Shown: positions 7,495 to 16,964, counted from the first letter of the stretch. The stretch: 41,898 bases of DNA from Nevskia sp. (GCA_030694365.1 JAUXYM010000102.1:1-41898), one strand, 5' to 3'. The notes: generated by a model not told the origin, from the letters alone. Numbers and translations are program-made.

Positions 7495-9435
7495 TCAAAC
7501 CTCGGCCTTGTCGCCTTTCTCTTCCAGCCAGGCCTTGCGATCGCCAGCGCGCTTCTTGGCCAGCATCATGTCCATGATCGCGTCGACGGTGACCGGCACT
7601 TCGGCACCTTCGACGTCAGCAATACCGGTATCGATGGCACCGTCCAAGGTCAGTTGCACGAGGCGGCGGGTATCGCGGCTCATCGTCGTTTCGCGGAGCT
7701 GCAGCGGGTTCATCTCGCCCAGGCCCTTGAAGCGGGTGACATTGATCTTGGCCTTGTTGCCTTCGGCCTGCAGGCGATCGAGGATGCCTTCGCGCTCGGC
7801 ATCGTCGAGCGCGTAGAACACCTGTTTGCCGGCATCGATGCGGAACAGCGGCGGCATCGCGATGTAGATGTGCCCGGCCTTCACCAGCGGCCGGTAATGC
7901 TTCAGGAACAGTGCGCACAGCAGGGTGGCGATGTGCAGGCCATCGGAGTCGGCATCGGCGAGCACGCAGACCTTGCCGTAACGCAGGCCGCTGATGTCCG
8001 ACGAACCAGGATCGACGCCGATGGCGACGCTGATGTCGTGGATTTCATTGGACGCCAGCGCTTCGTTGGCATCGACTTCCCAGCTGTTCAGGATCTTGCC
8101 GCGCAAGGGCATGATCGCCTGGGTATCGCGGTCCCGCGCCTGCTTGGCCGAGCCGCCGGCGGAATCGCCTTCGACCAGGAACAGCTCGGTCTGATTGAGA
8201 TCGGTCAGCACGCAATCGGCCAGCTTGCCGGGCAGCGCCGGGCCGCTGGTGATCTTCTTGCGGACGACCTGCTTGGCCAGCTTCATCCGCGCATTGGCGT
8301 TGGCGATCACCAGTTGGGCGACCTGCTCGCCGGCTTCCGGATGCTTGTTCAGCCAGACCGAGAACGAATCGTGGACCACACCCTGAACGAAGGCGGCCGT
8401 CTCGCGTGAGGACAGTCTTTCCTTGGTCTGGCCGGCGAACTGCGGATCGAGCATCTTGATGCTGAGCACATAGCTGCAGCCCTGCCAGACATCGTCCGGT
8501 GCCAGCTTCAGGCCGCGCGGCAGCAGATTGCGGAACTCGCAGAACTCGCGGATCGCTTCGGTCAGGCCGGTGCGCAGGCCGTTGACGTGAGTGCCGCCCT
8601 GCGCCGTCGGGATCAGATTGACATAGCTTTCGGCGACCGCTTCCGGCCCGCCGTTGACCCAGCACAGCGCCCACTCGGCTTCTTCGCGCTTGGCGGCGAA
8701 CTTGCCGATGAACGGCTCGGCGGGTAGCACTTCAGCGCCATTCAGCGAATCCTTCAGGTAGTCGAGCAGGCCGTTCTCGTACTGCCAGACGGTTTGCTCG
8801 CCGTTGACTTGGTCATCGAGGCTGACCCGCAGATTCGGGCACAGCACGGCCTTCGCACGCAGTACCTGCTTGAGGCGCGGAACCGAGAACTTCGGCGAAT
8901 CGAAGTACTTGTCGTCCGGCCAGAAATGCACCGTGGTGCCGCTCTTCTTGATCGGCGCATCGCCGACCCGGGTCAGTTCGCTGGCCTTGTGACCGTCGGC
9001 GAAGCCGATCAGCCACTCGCCGCCGCCACGCACCACGCGCACTTCCAGCACCTTCGACAGCGCATTGACCACCGACACGCCGACGCCGTGCAGGCCGCCG
9101 GAAAAACCGTAGGCCTTGTTCGAGAACTTGGCACCCGAGTGCAGCTTGGTCAGGATCAGCTCTACGCCGGAAACGCCGTGCTCCGGGTGGATGTCGACCG
9201 GCATGCCGCGGCCGTCGTCCGAGACTTTCAGCGAGCCGTCGGCGAGCAGCACCACGTCGATGCGCTTGGCGTGGCCGGCCAGCGCTTCGTCGACCGAGTT
9301 GTCGATGACTTCCTGGGCCAGATGATTCGGCCGCGAGGTATCGGTGTACATGCCCGGGCGCTTGCGCACCGGGTCCAGGCCGCTCAGAACTTCGATCTGG
9401 TCGGCGCCGTAGGCGTTGTTGTTGGGGGTGGCCAT
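7495..9435 (-). CDS. parE: DNA topoisomerase IV subunit B
   Basis: This 646-residue ATPase subunit of topoisomerase IV partners ParC (1855-4104). The GHKL ATP-binding domain shows EVIDNSVDEALAG (42-54), the DDGRGMP loop (73-79) and the GGLHGVGVSVVNALS lid (113-127). The transducer domain follows, then the TOPRIM domain with EGDSAGGS (422-429) and DADSDG (494-499). The C terminus contains RFKGLGEMNP. The length is close to E. coli ParE (630), and it lacks the insert typical of GyrB. The start ATG 9435 gives MATPNNNAYGADQIEVLSGL. Confidence 0.97.
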   Translation of the reverse strand: MATPNNNAYGADQIEVLSGLDPVRKRPGMYTDTSRPNHLAQEVIDNSVDEALAGHAKRIDVVLLADGSLKVSDDGRGMPVDIHPEHGVSGVELILTKLHSGAKFSNKAYGFSGGLHGVGVSVVNALSKVLEVRVVRGGGEWLIGFADGHKASELTRVGDAPIKKSGTTVHFWPDDKYFDSPKFSVPRLKQVLRAKAVLCPNLRVSLDDQVNGEQTVWQYENGLLDYLKDSLNGAEVLPAEPFIGKFAAKREEAEWALCWVNGGPEAVAESYVNLIPTAQGGTHVNGLRTGLTEAIREFCEFRNLLPRGLKLAPDDVWQGCSYVLSIKMLDPQFAGQTKERLSSRETAAFVQGVVHDSFSVWLNKHPEAGEQVAQLVIANANARMKLAKQVVRKKITSGPALPGKLADCVLTDLNQTELFLVEGDSAGGSAKQARDRDTQAIMPLRGKILNSWEVDANEALASNEIHDISVAIGVDPGSSDISGLRYGKVCVLADADSDGLHIATLLCALFLKHYRPLVKAGHIYIAMPPLFRIDAGKQVFYALDDAEREGILDRLQAEGNKAKINVTRFKGLGEMNPLQLRETTMSRDTRRLVQLTLDGAIDTGIADVEGAEVPVTVDAIMDMMLAKKRAGDRKAWLEEKGDKAEV

Positions 9436-9550
9436 CAGAGCAATCAGGAGACTTGAGTTCGCAGGACTGCGAAAGACGCGGGACGGTACCCAATGGACCG
9501 CCGCGTCGCAAGGCCGGCCAGTCCAGCCGCCTGCCCTGCTCGACGCGAGT

Positions 9551-9970
9551 TCAGCGCTCGCGGATCGCCGAAAACGAGCAGACGTAGAACAGCGCCAGCG
9601 GCACCAGCACGCTCAGATGGGCCATCGAGAAATTGCCGATGTCGAGCAACTGCACCAGCGTGTTGGCGAACCAGACACCGGCTGGCGTCAGGCCAACGGC
9701 GACGGCGCTGCCGACCATCGCCGCCATCGGCACGATCCAGCGCGGCGCCGGCTTGCGCGGCGCCGGCATGTTCATCAGCACGCGGACCACGAAACCATCG
9801 TCGGCGATATGCGGCTGCCGGGCCGCGTCTTCCTGCAGCAGCGATTCGATCCAGGTGTCGTCACCGGGCCCGGAATCCAACGCTCGGCCATGCATGGAAC
9901 TGCCGCGGCCAACGGGAAAGGTCGATCCGTCCATAGGCTTGTCCTGGGTCTTGTTGGCTTCAGTCGTCAT
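9551..9970 (-). CDS. Small membrane protein coupled to the ECF sigma gene (probable anti-sigma or regulatory partner)
   Basis: 139 residues. The soluble N-terminal part of about 75 residues contains DDGFVVRVLMNMP, a motif style seen in anti-sigma-like proteins. Two membrane segments follow at about 78-94 and 118-135. The ATG at 9970 overlaps the sigma-factor stop codon (ATGA), so translation is coupled, as is typical of an ECF sigma factor and its anti-sigma factor. No zinc-binding ZAS motif (HxxxCxxC) is present. The function is inferred from position; the frame extends upstream only as overlap with the sigma gene. Confidence 0.75.
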   Translation of the reverse strand: MTTEANKTQDKPMDGSTFPVGRGSSMHGRALDSGPGDDTWIESLLQEDAARQPHIADDGFVVRVLMNMPAPRKPAPRWIVPMAAMVGSAVAVGLTPAGVWFANTLVQLLDIGNFSMAHLSVLVPLALFYVCSFSAIRER

Positions 9971-10578
9971 GACATCCTCGGCTCCCAGACCTGCAAGTGC
10001 ACTTTCAGCTTCTGCTTGGCGCGGGAAATATGCGATTTCACCGTGCCCAGCGGGCAGTTGAGGGCGTAAGCCGCTTCCTCGTGACTGCGGTCCAGATAGT
10101 AGCACTGGGCAATCACCGCTCTTTCCGCAGGCGACAGGATCGCCATCGCCCGTTGCAGATCCATCTGCAGATCGGCCGTGGTCTGCTCGGGATGCAGATC
10201 CTGCGGGCCGTCGTGTTCCTCGGGCTCGGCAGTGTTCTCGTCGAGTGGTGCTTCTTCGTGGCGCGAGCGGATCGCCATCAGGAAGCTGTTGTAGGCGATC
10301 CGGTAGATCCAGGTGCTGAACCGGGCATCGCCACGAAACTGATCAAGCTTGCGATGCGCCTGCAGGAAGGTTTCCTGGGCGAGATCGTCGGCGAAGGCGT
10401 CATCGCCCTTGCACAGACGGCGCAGCAGCGCGCGCACCGCGCCCTGATGGCGACGCACCAGCACCGCGAAAGCGTGGCGATCGTCACCGGCGAGCACGCG
10501 GGCAACGAGTGCCGAGTCCGGCGGGCCATCGGCCCACACCGGCTCTGCCGCTGTCACCTTGACCGCCTCGCTGGCCAC
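9967..10578 (-). CDS. ECF (RpoE-like) RNA polymerase sigma factor
   Basis: 203 residues. Sigma region 2 spans about 45-105 (DDLAQETFLQAHRKLDQFRG, then FSTWIYRIAYN), and the -10 recognition helix is recognisable. A linker rich in acidic residues (about 105-135) is followed by region 4 at about 143-195, with LSPAERAVIAQCYYLDRSHEEAA and the helix-turn-helix GTVKSHISRAKQKL. Such factors redirect polymerase to envelope-stress or similar regulons. It is coupled to a small membrane protein downstream and lies 27 bases after a DUF6249-type membrane protein gene. Confidence 0.93.
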   Translation of the reverse strand: MASEAVKVTAAEPVWADGPPDSALVARVLAGDDRHAFAVLVRRHQGAVRALLRRLCKGDDAFADDLAQETFLQAHRKLDQFRGDARFSTWIYRIAYNSFLMAIRSRHEEAPLDENTAEPEEHDGPQDLHPEQTTADLQMDLQRAMAILSPAERAVIAQCYYLDRSHEEAAYALNCPLGTVKSHISRAKQKLKVHLQVWEPRMS

Positions 10579-10605
10579 ACCGGGTCGTTTCCGTTCTCGC
10601 GGGCT

Positions 10606-11037
10606 TCAGAGATCCTTTTTCTGCTGTTCGAGCTTCCAGGCAATCAACTGGCCAACGCCGATCGCCAGCGGAATGAAGCCGATGCCGATGCCTTCTTCAC
10701 CGCCGGCAAACCAGAAGAAACCCATCAGGCCGACGCCGGCACCGATCAGGCTGAGGCCGGAGCTGACATCGGATTTCTTCTTCTTCGCCGGCTCCATGAA
10801 CAACTCGGGCGGAATCGGCTGACCCTTGTCGGCGAGTTTCAGCACCATCTCGTTGATCGAACGCTGGCGGTTGGCGCGATAGCGCAGCACGGCGAGGACG
10901 ATGACGATCGGCATGCCGAACACCATGATCACCGCGACCAGCGGCACCAGCGCTTCGACGAGGGTGAAGCCTGAACCGCTATCGCCGACGTGCTTGCCGA
11001 GGTCGATACCGAATTCGGCTGCGGATACGAGAAACAT
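10606..11037 (-). CDS. DUF6249-type membrane protein
   Basis: 143 residues with a hydrophobic segment at about 28-50 (LVPLVAVIMVFGMPIVIVLAVL). A basic and polar stretch follows (RYRANRQRSINEMVLKLADKG, then a KKKKSD run), and two further membrane segments at about 92-130. The arrangement matches small inner-membrane proteins often found beside ECF sigma genes. It precedes the sigma gene on the same strand by 27 bases and may be in its operon. Molecular function is unknown. Confidence 0.8.
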   Translation of the reverse strand: MFLVSAAEFGIDLGKHVGDSGSGFTLVEALVPLVAVIMVFGMPIVIVLAVLRYRANRQRSINEMVLKLADKGQPIPPELFMEPAKKKKSDVSSGLSLIGAGVGLMGFFWFAGGEEGIGIGFIPLAIGVGQLIAWKLEQQKKDL

Positions 11038-11129
11038 GAGGTGCTCCTGGTGGTTCGTGTTGTTCGGGGAGTCAGATGCGCCGGAGCCATCGTTCAGATG
11101 CAGGCGGCTCAGCGCCTACAATAGCGGCC

Positions 11130-11387
11130 ATGACCGCCAAGAAAATTGCCACTGCCACACCGGACACGATCGACGATCCGGTCTCCCGTTTCGAAGGTTC
11201 GCTGAGCGAACTGGAAGCGATCGTCGCCAGGATGGAGCGTGGCGACCTGCCGCTCGAAGAATCCTTGAGCCTGTTCGAGCGCGGCATGGGCCTGACCAAG
11301 GTTTGCCGGACCTCGCTGGAAACCGCCGAGCTGAGAGTCCGCAATCTGCTCGACGCGGACGACAGCGCGCCGCCTTCCAGCCGCTGA
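11130..11387 (+). CDS. xseB: Exodeoxyribonuclease VII small subunit
   Basis: This 85-residue small subunit of exonuclease VII combines with XseA to degrade single-stranded DNA. The core SRFEGSLSELEAIVARMERGD, then LPLEESLSLFERGMGLTKVC, is the canonical two-helix hairpin. The ATG at 11130 is chosen because the family has only a short tail before this core; the frame opens 18 codons earlier. It is divergent from the sigma-factor group and starts the plus-strand run, with dxs 21 bases downstream. The usual ispA gene between them is absent. Confidence 0.93.
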   Translation: MTAKKIATATPDTIDDPVSRFEGSLSELEAIVARMERGDLPLEESLSLFERGMGLTKVCRTSLETAELRVRNLLDADDSAPPSSR

Positions 11388-11408
11388 GCCGTCACCAGCC
11401 CGACTGCG

Positions 11409-13256
11409 ATGAACGAGTCTTCCGGCTACACGCGTCTCGGCGCGATCGACGATCCAGCCGCGCTGCGGCGGCTGCCGGTCGCCGAGCTGCCGGCGCTGGC
11501 CGGTGAAATCCGCCGCTGCCTGATCGAAACGCTGGCCCGGGTCGGCGGTCATTTTGCCGCCAGCCTCGGGGTTGTCGAACTGACGCTCGCGCTGCACCGC
11601 GTGTTCGATACGCCGCGCGACACGCTGATCTGGGACATTGGCCATCAGGCCTATGCGCACAAGATCATCACCGGCCGTCGCGCGCGGCTGGAAACGATCC
11701 GCAAGCATGGCGGCCTGGCGCCGTTCCTCGATCGCAACGAGAGCGTCTTCGATGCCTTCGGCGGCGGTCACGCCGGCACCGCGATCTCCGCCGCCGCCGG
11801 TTTCGCGGCGGCCGAAAAGCTGCGCGCCAAAGGCCGGCGCAGCGTCGCCGTCATCGGCGATGGCGGCATCACCGCCGGCATGGCTTTCGAAGCGATGAAC
11901 CACGCCGGCGCCCTCGGGCTCGATCTGCTCGTGGTGTTCAACGACAACGATCTGTCGATCTCGGAGAACGTCGGCGCGCTGCGCGACACGGTCGCCCGGC
12001 AGCTCGGCCGCAGCCATCCGGCAGCGGGCACTGGCTCGCTCGCCGGGCTGGTCGAAGCGCTGGGCTTCAGCTACTCGGGACCAGTGGATGGCCACGCGCT
12101 CGACGCACTGCTGCCGGCCCTCGAAGACCTGAAAGCAGCGCGCGGTCCGCAGTTCCTGCACGTGCTCACGGTCAAGGGCCGGGGCTATGCACCGGCCGAG
12201 GCTGATCCGATCGGCTTCCATGGCGTCACCCGTTTCGATCCGGTCACCGGCGCGATGCCAGCACCTGCCGCGGCGGCGCAGCCGACCTACTCACAGCTGT
12301 TCGGCGACTGGCTCTGCGAAGCCGCCGCGCTCGATCCGGCGGTGGTCGCGATCACGCCGGCGATGCGTGAAGGCTCGGGGCTTGTCGAGTTTTCTCGGGC
12401 CTTTCCGGATCGCTATTTCGACGCCGGCATCGCCGAGCAGCACGCGGTCACGCTGGCCGCCGGCATGGCCTGCGCGGGACTCAAGCCCGTGGTCGCGATC
12501 TATTCGACCTTCCTGCAGCGGGCACTCGACCAAGTGATCCACGACGTCGCGATCCAGAACCTGCCGGTGCTGTTCGCGGTCGATCGCGGCGGCCTGGTCG
12601 GTGCCGATGGCGCGACTCATCACGGTGCTTTTGATCTCAGCCTGCTGCGGGCGATTCCCAACCTGGTGCTGATGGTGCCGAGCGACGAGCAGGAATGCCG
12701 GCGCATGCTGGCGACCGGCCTCGCCCATGCCGGCCCGAGCGCGGTGCGCTACCCGCGCGGCAGCGGCCCGGGTGCTGCGATCGCCGTTGCCGAGCCGATC
12801 GAAATCGGCCGTGGCCGGTTGCTGCGCAGCGGCTCGTCGCGACGGCCGACGAGAGTCGCGCTATTGGCGTTCGGGGCGATGGTTGCCACCGCGCTCGATG
12901 TTGCCGGGCTGCTCGATGCCACGGTCGCCGACCTGCGCTTCGTCAAGCCGATCGATGAAGCCCTGATCGCCAGCCTCGCTCAAGAACACAGCCTGCTGGT
13001 GACCTTGGAAGACAACGTCGTCAGCGGCGGTGCCGGCAGCGCGGTCAATGAAGCGCTGGCGCGGCTGCGCATCGTCCGCCCGGTGCTGAACCTCGGCCTG
13101 CCGGATCGTTTCGTCGCCCACGGCAGCCGCGAGCAGTTGCTGGCCGACTGCGGGCTCGACGCCGCCGGCGTGCTGCGTGCGATCCAGACCAGATTGCGCG
13201 CAGCCGGCGATCAAGCGGGCAGCGTCGAGGACAGCAGCGACCGGGGCCGCGCGTGA
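11409..13256 (+). CDS. dxs: 1-deoxy-D-xylulose-5-phosphate synthase
   Basis: This 615-residue thiamine-diphosphate enzyme condenses pyruvate with glyceraldehyde-3-phosphate, the first step of the MEP isoprenoid pathway. Motifs include [16 protein letters not shown] (about 76-91), [10 protein letters not shown] and the ThDP/Mg motif [18 protein letters not shown] (about 151-168). [12 protein letters not shown] and the transketolase-like [15 protein letters not shown] with the catalytic Glu at about 345 follow. The length matches the family (E. coli 620). The downstream genes make polyprenyl-phosphate sugars, so isoprenoid supply is a plausible link. The stop codon overlaps the GTG of the next gene. 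Confidence 0.97.
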   Translation: MNESSGYTRLGAIDDPAALRRLPVAELPALAGEIRRCLIETLARVGGHFAASLGVVELTLALHRVFDTPRDTLIWDIGHQAYAHKIITGRRARLETIRKHGGLAPFLDRNESVFDAFGGGHAGTAISAAAGFAAAEKLRAKGRRSVAVIGDGGITAGMAFEAMNHAGALGLDLLVVFNDNDLSISENVGALRDTVARQLGRSHPAAGTGSLAGLVEALGFSYSGPVDGHALDALLPALEDLKAARGPQFLHVLTVKGRGYAPAEADPIGFHGVTRFDPVTGAMPAPAAAAQPTYSQLFGDWLCEAAALDPAVVAITPAMREGSGLVEFSRAFPDRYFDAGIAEQHAVTLAAGMACAGLKPVVAIYSTFLQRALDQVIHDVAIQNLPVLFAVDRGGLVGADGATHHGAFDLSLLRAIPNLVLMVPSDEQECRRMLATGLAHAGPSAVRYPRGSGPGAAIAVAEPIEIGRGRLLRSGSSRRPTRVALLAFGAMVATALDVAGLLDATVADLRFVKPIDEALIASLAQEHSLLVTLEDNVVSGGAGSAVNEALARLRIVRPVLNLGLPDRFVAHGSREQLLADCGLDAAGVLRAIQTRLRAAGDQAGSVEDSSDRGRA

Positions 13257-14233
13257 GCGCAGCCGCCCGGCCTGCGCGGCTGCGCCGACCGTGGCTGATC
13301 GCGATTGCCGGGCTCGGTGTGGCCGCCTATCTCGCGGCCGCGCTGATCGCCGACGCGCATGCCCTCGGCAGCGCGCTGCAGGGACTCGGCTACAGCGGCC
13401 TGGGTCTGGTGCTCGGCGCTTCGCTGCTGAACTACGCGCTGCGCTTCCAGCGCTGGGCACGGTATCTAGCGGCCCTCGGCCACCCGGTGCCGCGCGGCGA
13501 GCATCGGCTGATCTATATCGCCGGCTTCGCGTTCACGATCAGTCCCGGCAAGGCTGGCGAAGCGCTGCGCTCGCTGTACCTGCGCGATCGCCACCAGGTG
13601 CCCTACGCCGACAGCATGGCGACGCTGTTCGTCGAACGCCTGCTCGATGTGCTGGCGATCGCCGTGCTCGCCAGCCTGATCGTGCTGCAGGACCTGCGCT
13701 GGTGGCCGCTGCCGGTCATCGCGCTGGTGGTGGTCGCGGCGGTCGTCGTGACGCTGGGCCGACCGGCGCTGGCCGATGGGATTGACCGGATAGCAACGCG
13801 CCGCAGCGGCAGGATCGCAACCGCCCTCGCCGGCCTTGCAAACCTGCTGCGCGCCTCGAAAACCCTGCTGCTGCCGAGCCGGCTTGCGGGCGGCCTGCTG
13901 ATCGGCCTGGTTGCCTGGGGCATCGAAGGCCTCGCCTTGTACTGGATCTGCCAGAGCCTGGCGATCGCCATTGCGCTGCCGGCGGCAGTCGGCGTCTACG
14001 GCATGGCGGTGCTGGCCGGCGGCCTCGCGTTCTTCATGCCAGGCGGGCTCGGCGGCATGGAAGTGGCGATGCCAGCCTTGCTGGTCGCCCAGGGCGCGCC
14101 GCTGGCGACCGCGGTGATCGCGATGCTGCTGTGCCGGCTGGCGACCCTGTGGTTCGCCGTGCTGCTCGGCCTGCTCGCCGCCGCCTGGCTGGAAGCGCGT
14201 GGCCGTCCGCAACCGGAGCCGCAAGCCGGATGA
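13253..14233 (+). CDS. Lysylphosphatidylglycerol synthase TM-type (UPF0104) membrane protein
   Basis: 326 residues with about eight hydrophobic segments. The motifs YALRFQRWARYL (about 64-75), GKAGEALRSLYLRDR (about 101-115) and ATLFVERLLDV are typical of the LPG-synthase membrane domain family, whose members act as lipid flippases or accessory proteins to lipid-linked sugar pathways. The MprF catalytic domain is absent. It begins with GTG at 13253 overlapping the dxs stop and ends in an ATGA overlap with the UbiA gene. This suggests a membrane role in the polyprenyl-phosphate-arabinose cassette. Confidence 0.85.
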   Translation: MSAAARPARLRRPWLIAIAGLGVAAYLAAALIADAHALGSALQGLGYSGLGLVLGASLLNYALRFQRWARYLAALGHPVPRGEHRLIYIAGFAFTISPGKAGEALRSLYLRDRHQVPYADSMATLFVERLLDVLAIAVLASLIVLQDLRWWPLPVIALVVVAAVVVTLGRPALADGIDRIATRRSGRIATALAGLANLLRASKTLLLPSRLAGGLLIGLVAWGIEGLALYWICQSLAIAIALPAAVGVYGMAVLAGGLAFFMPGGLGGMEVAMPALLVAQGAPLATAVIAMLLCRLATLWFAVLLGLLAAAWLEARGRPQPEPQAG

Positions 14234-15657
14234 CTGCTGCCCTGCCACTCTGCGTCGATCTCGACGGCACGCTGACGCCGGTCGACAGCTTGCACGAAGC
14301 GCTGCTCGATCTCGCCAAGCGGGCACCCAGCGCGCTGCTGCAGTTGCCGGGCTGGCTCGCCGCCGGCCGCGCCGCGTTCAAGCGCGAAGTGGCGGCACGC
14401 ACTGAACTCGATGTCGCAACCCTGCCGTATCGCAAAGACCTGCTCGACTGGCTGCGCGAACAACGCGATGCCGGCCGCCGCCTGGTGCTGGCGACGGCTG
14501 CCCATCGCTCGATCGCCGACGCCGTCGCCGCCCATCTCGGCATCTTCGATGAGGTGATCGCGACTGGCGACGGCGACAACCTGCACGGCGACGGCAAGCG
14601 CCGGGCACTGGTCGCGCGCTACGGCGAACGCGGCTACGACTACGTCGGCAACGAAGCGGCCGATCTCGCCGTCTGGCGCTCGGCGCGCACGGCGATCGTG
14701 GTCGGCAACGCGCGGCTCGCGGCCAGTGCCGCAGCCGTCGCCGAAGCCGGGCCGGTGTTCACGCCGCTGCCCGCTACGCCCAAGACCTGGATCAGGGCGA
14801 TGCGGCTGTATCAATGGGTCAAGAATCTGCTGGTGTTGGTGCCCGCCGTGCTCGCCCATCGCATTGCCGAGCCGGCGGTGCTGCTCGACAGCCTGCTCGC
14901 CTTTCTCGCCTTCGGGCTCTGCGCGTCGAGCGTTTATCTGATCAACGATCTGCTCGATCTCGCGGCCGATCGCCAGCATCGCCGCAAGCGTCTGCGGCCG
15001 TTCGCGTCGGGTCGCATATCGGCAGAAAGCGGCGTCATCGCGGCGGGCCTACTGCTGGCGTTCGCCGTCGCCATCGCACTGTGGACGGGGCCGGCATTCG
15101 CGGCGGTGCTGGCGCTGTACTTCGGCTTCACCCTGGCTTATTCGCTGTGGCTGAAGCGCGCGACGACCATCGATGTGATGACCCTGGCCGGCCTGTACAC
15201 CTTGCGGATCATCGCCGGCGGTGCCGCCACCGAAGTGGCGGTGACCTTCTGGCTGCTGGCATTCTCGATGTTCCTGTTCCTGAGCCTGGCGATGGCCAAG
15301 CGCTATACGGAACTGTTCGAGGTCGCGAAAGCGGGCGCGGCCTCGGCTGCCGGGCGCGGCTATCAGGCCAGCGATCTGCCGACCTTGCTGTCGCTCGGCA
15401 TCAGCGCCGGCTATGCCGCCGTGGTGATCATGGCGCTGTACGTCAACAGCGCCGAATCACTCTCGCGCTACGGCCATCCCCACGCCTTGTGGCTGACCTG
15501 CCCGCTGATGCTGTACTGGATCAGCCGGGTCTGGATGCTCAGCTCGCGAGGCCGGATGACCGACGATCCGATCGTCTTTGCGCTGACCGACCGTGTCAGC
15601 CTCGGCCTGTTCACGGTGATGGGCTTCTGCATGCTGTTGGCCTTGTGGCCGACATGA
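14230..15657 (+). CDS. HAD phosphatase-UbiA prenyltransferase fusion, probable polyprenyl-phosphate phosphoribosyltransferase
   Basis: 475 residues. The N-terminal HAD domain (1 to about 190) begins with the DLDGTLTP nucleophile motif at 10-17 and includes LATAAH and GNEAADLAVW. The C-terminal UbiA domain (about 190-475) has about eight membrane segments. It carries the signature NDLLDLAADRQHRRKRLRP, which binds the prenyl phosphate and Mg2+ and is typical of decaprenyl-phosphate phosphoribosyltransferase (mycobacterial Rv3806c). The HAD part could remove the 5'-phosphate from the product, a step done by a separate enzyme in mycobacteria. The start ATG 14230 overlaps the previous stop (ATGA), and the downstream genes are DprE1- and DprE2-like. 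Confidence 0.88.
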   Translation: MTAALPLCVDLDGTLTPVDSLHEALLDLAKRAPSALLQLPGWLAAGRAAFKREVAARTELDVATLPYRKDLLDWLREQRDAGRRLVLATAAHRSIADAVAAHLGIFDEVIATGDGDNLHGDGKRRALVARYGERGYDYVGNEAADLAVWRSARTAIVVGNARLAASAAAVAEAGPVFTPLPATPKTWIRAMRLYQWVKNLLVLVPAVLAHRIAEPAVLLDSLLAFLAFGLCASSVYLINDLLDLAADRQHRRKRLRPFASGRISAESGVIAAGLLLAFAVAIALWTGPAFAAVLALYFGFTLAYSLWLKRATTIDVMTLAGLYTLRIIAGGAATEVAVTFWLLAFSMFLFLSLAMAKRYTELFEVAKAGAASAAGRGYQASDLPTLLSLGISAGYAAVVIMALYVNSAESLSRYGHPHALWLTCPLMLYWISRVWMLSSRGRMTDDPIVFALTDRVSLGLFTVMGFCMLLALWPT

Positions 15658-16964
15658 GCCGGCAGGTGCTTTCCTGGGGACGGCTGCCGGCACCGGAGCA
15701 GCGTTTGATCAGACTCGGCAGCCGCTTCGACGCTTTGCCGACGACATCGGGAAGCCTGTTGCCCTATGCCCTGGGCCGCAGTTACGGCGACAGCTGCCTG
15801 AACAGCGGCGGCGCGCTGCTGGCCACGCGCGGGCTCGATCGCTATATCGCTTTCGACCGCGACAGCGGCGTGATCGAGGTCGAAGCCGGCGTGTCTTTAG
15901 GGGAAATCATCGCGCTCGCTTTGCCGCAGGGCTGGTTCCCGGCTGCACTGCCGGGTACCCGCTTCGTCACTGTCGGCGGGGCGATCGCCAACGACGTGCA
16001 CGGCAAGAATCATCACCGCGCCGGCAGCTTCGGCCATCAGGTTCTCGGCTTTGAACTGCTGCGTTCCGATGGCCAGGTGCTGCACTGCTCGCCGACCGCG
16101 AACGCTGCGCTGTTCGCCGCCACCATCGGCGGCTTGGGCCTCACTGGCCTGATCCGCCGCGCGAGCTTGCAATTGCAACGAGTGCCCGGCCCCTGGATAC
16201 GCGGCAGCAGCGAACGCTTCGGCTCTCTGGCCGAGTTCTTCGCGCTGTCGGCCGAGTCTGCAGCGGCATCGGCCTACACCGTCGCCTGGATCGATAGCTC
16301 GGCGACCGGTGCCAACACCGGCCGCGGCCTCTTCATTCGCGGCAATCACGCCGATGGCCCGGCGAGCCCGACGACTCCGAAAGGAATCCGCCTGCCGATC
16401 ACGCCGCCCATCTCGCTGATCAATCCGCTGAGCCTCAGTGCGTTCAACGCGCTGTATTACCGACGCCCGGCTGCGGTCATCAGCGATGCGCTGTGGCACT
16501 GGCAACCGTTCTTCCATCCGCTCGATGCGGTTCAGGAATGGAACCGCATCTACGGCCCGCGCGGCTTCTACCAGTACCAGTGCGTGGTGCCGATGCAGGA
16601 CGCGGAGAACGTCATCAGCGAGATGCTGCGGCGGATCGCCGACTCGAAGCTCGGCTCGTTTCTGGTGGTGCTGAAAACCTTCGGCAGCATGGCGGCGCGC
16701 GGGATGATGTCGTTCCCGCGTCCGGGTGCGACGCTGGCGATCGACTTCCCGAATCGCGGCGCGCAGACCCTCGCTCTGCTCGATGCGCTCGACGCGCTGA
16801 CGATGGCCGCCGGCGGTGCCGTCTACCCGGCCAAGGATGCGCGGATGTCACCGACTGCGTTCCGCCAGTACTTCCCGCAATGGCAGGCTTTCGCCAGCCA
16901 TGTCGATCCCCGTTTTTCCTCGTCGTTCTGGCGACGAGTCACCGAGACTGAAGTCAGCCGATGA
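15654..16964 (+). CDS. DprE1-like FAD oxidase (polyprenyl-phosphoryl-ribose 2'-oxidase)
   Basis: 436 residues (M. tuberculosis DprE1: 461). The FAD-binding PCMH domain shows LGRSYGDSCLNSGG (about 38-51) and the strongly diagnostic DVHGKNHHRAGSFGH (about 115-129). The C-terminal substrate domain carries YPAKDARMSP, matching the DprE1 segment with the essential lysine (K418 in M. tuberculosis). The benzothiazinone target cysteine (C387, in a CVDFP context) is replaced by Ala in LAIDFP. It would oxidise polyprenyl-phosphoryl-ribose to the 2-keto intermediate for the next gene product to reduce. ATGA overlaps on both sides show a tight operon. Confidence 0.9.
   Translation: MSRQVLSWGRLPAPEQRLIRLGSRFDALPTTSGSLLPYALGRSYGDSCLNSGGALLATRGLDRYIAFDRDSGVIEVEAGVSLGEIIALALPQGWFPAALPGTRFVTVGGAIANDVHGKNHHRAGSFGHQVLGFELLRSDGQVLHCSPTANAALFAATIGGLGLTGLIRRASLQLQRVPGPWIRGSSERFGSLAEFFALSAESAAASAYTVAWIDSSATGANTGRGLFIRGNHADGPASPTTPKGIRLPITPPISLINPLSLSAFNALYYRRPAAVISDALWHWQPFFHPLDAVQEWNRIYGPRGFYQYQCVVPMQDAENVISEMLRRIADSKLGSFLVVLKTFGSMAARGMMSFPRPGATLAIDFPNRGAQTLALLDALDALTMAAGGAVYPAKDARMSPTAFRQYFPQWQAFASHVDPRFSSSFWRRVTETEVSR

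Noticed and set aside
14814..15653. Long open frame upstream of and in phase with the DprE1-like gene
   Set aside because: It overlaps the UbiA membrane domain in another frame and is Arg-rich. The DprE1-like protein properly starts at the ATGA overlap at 15654.
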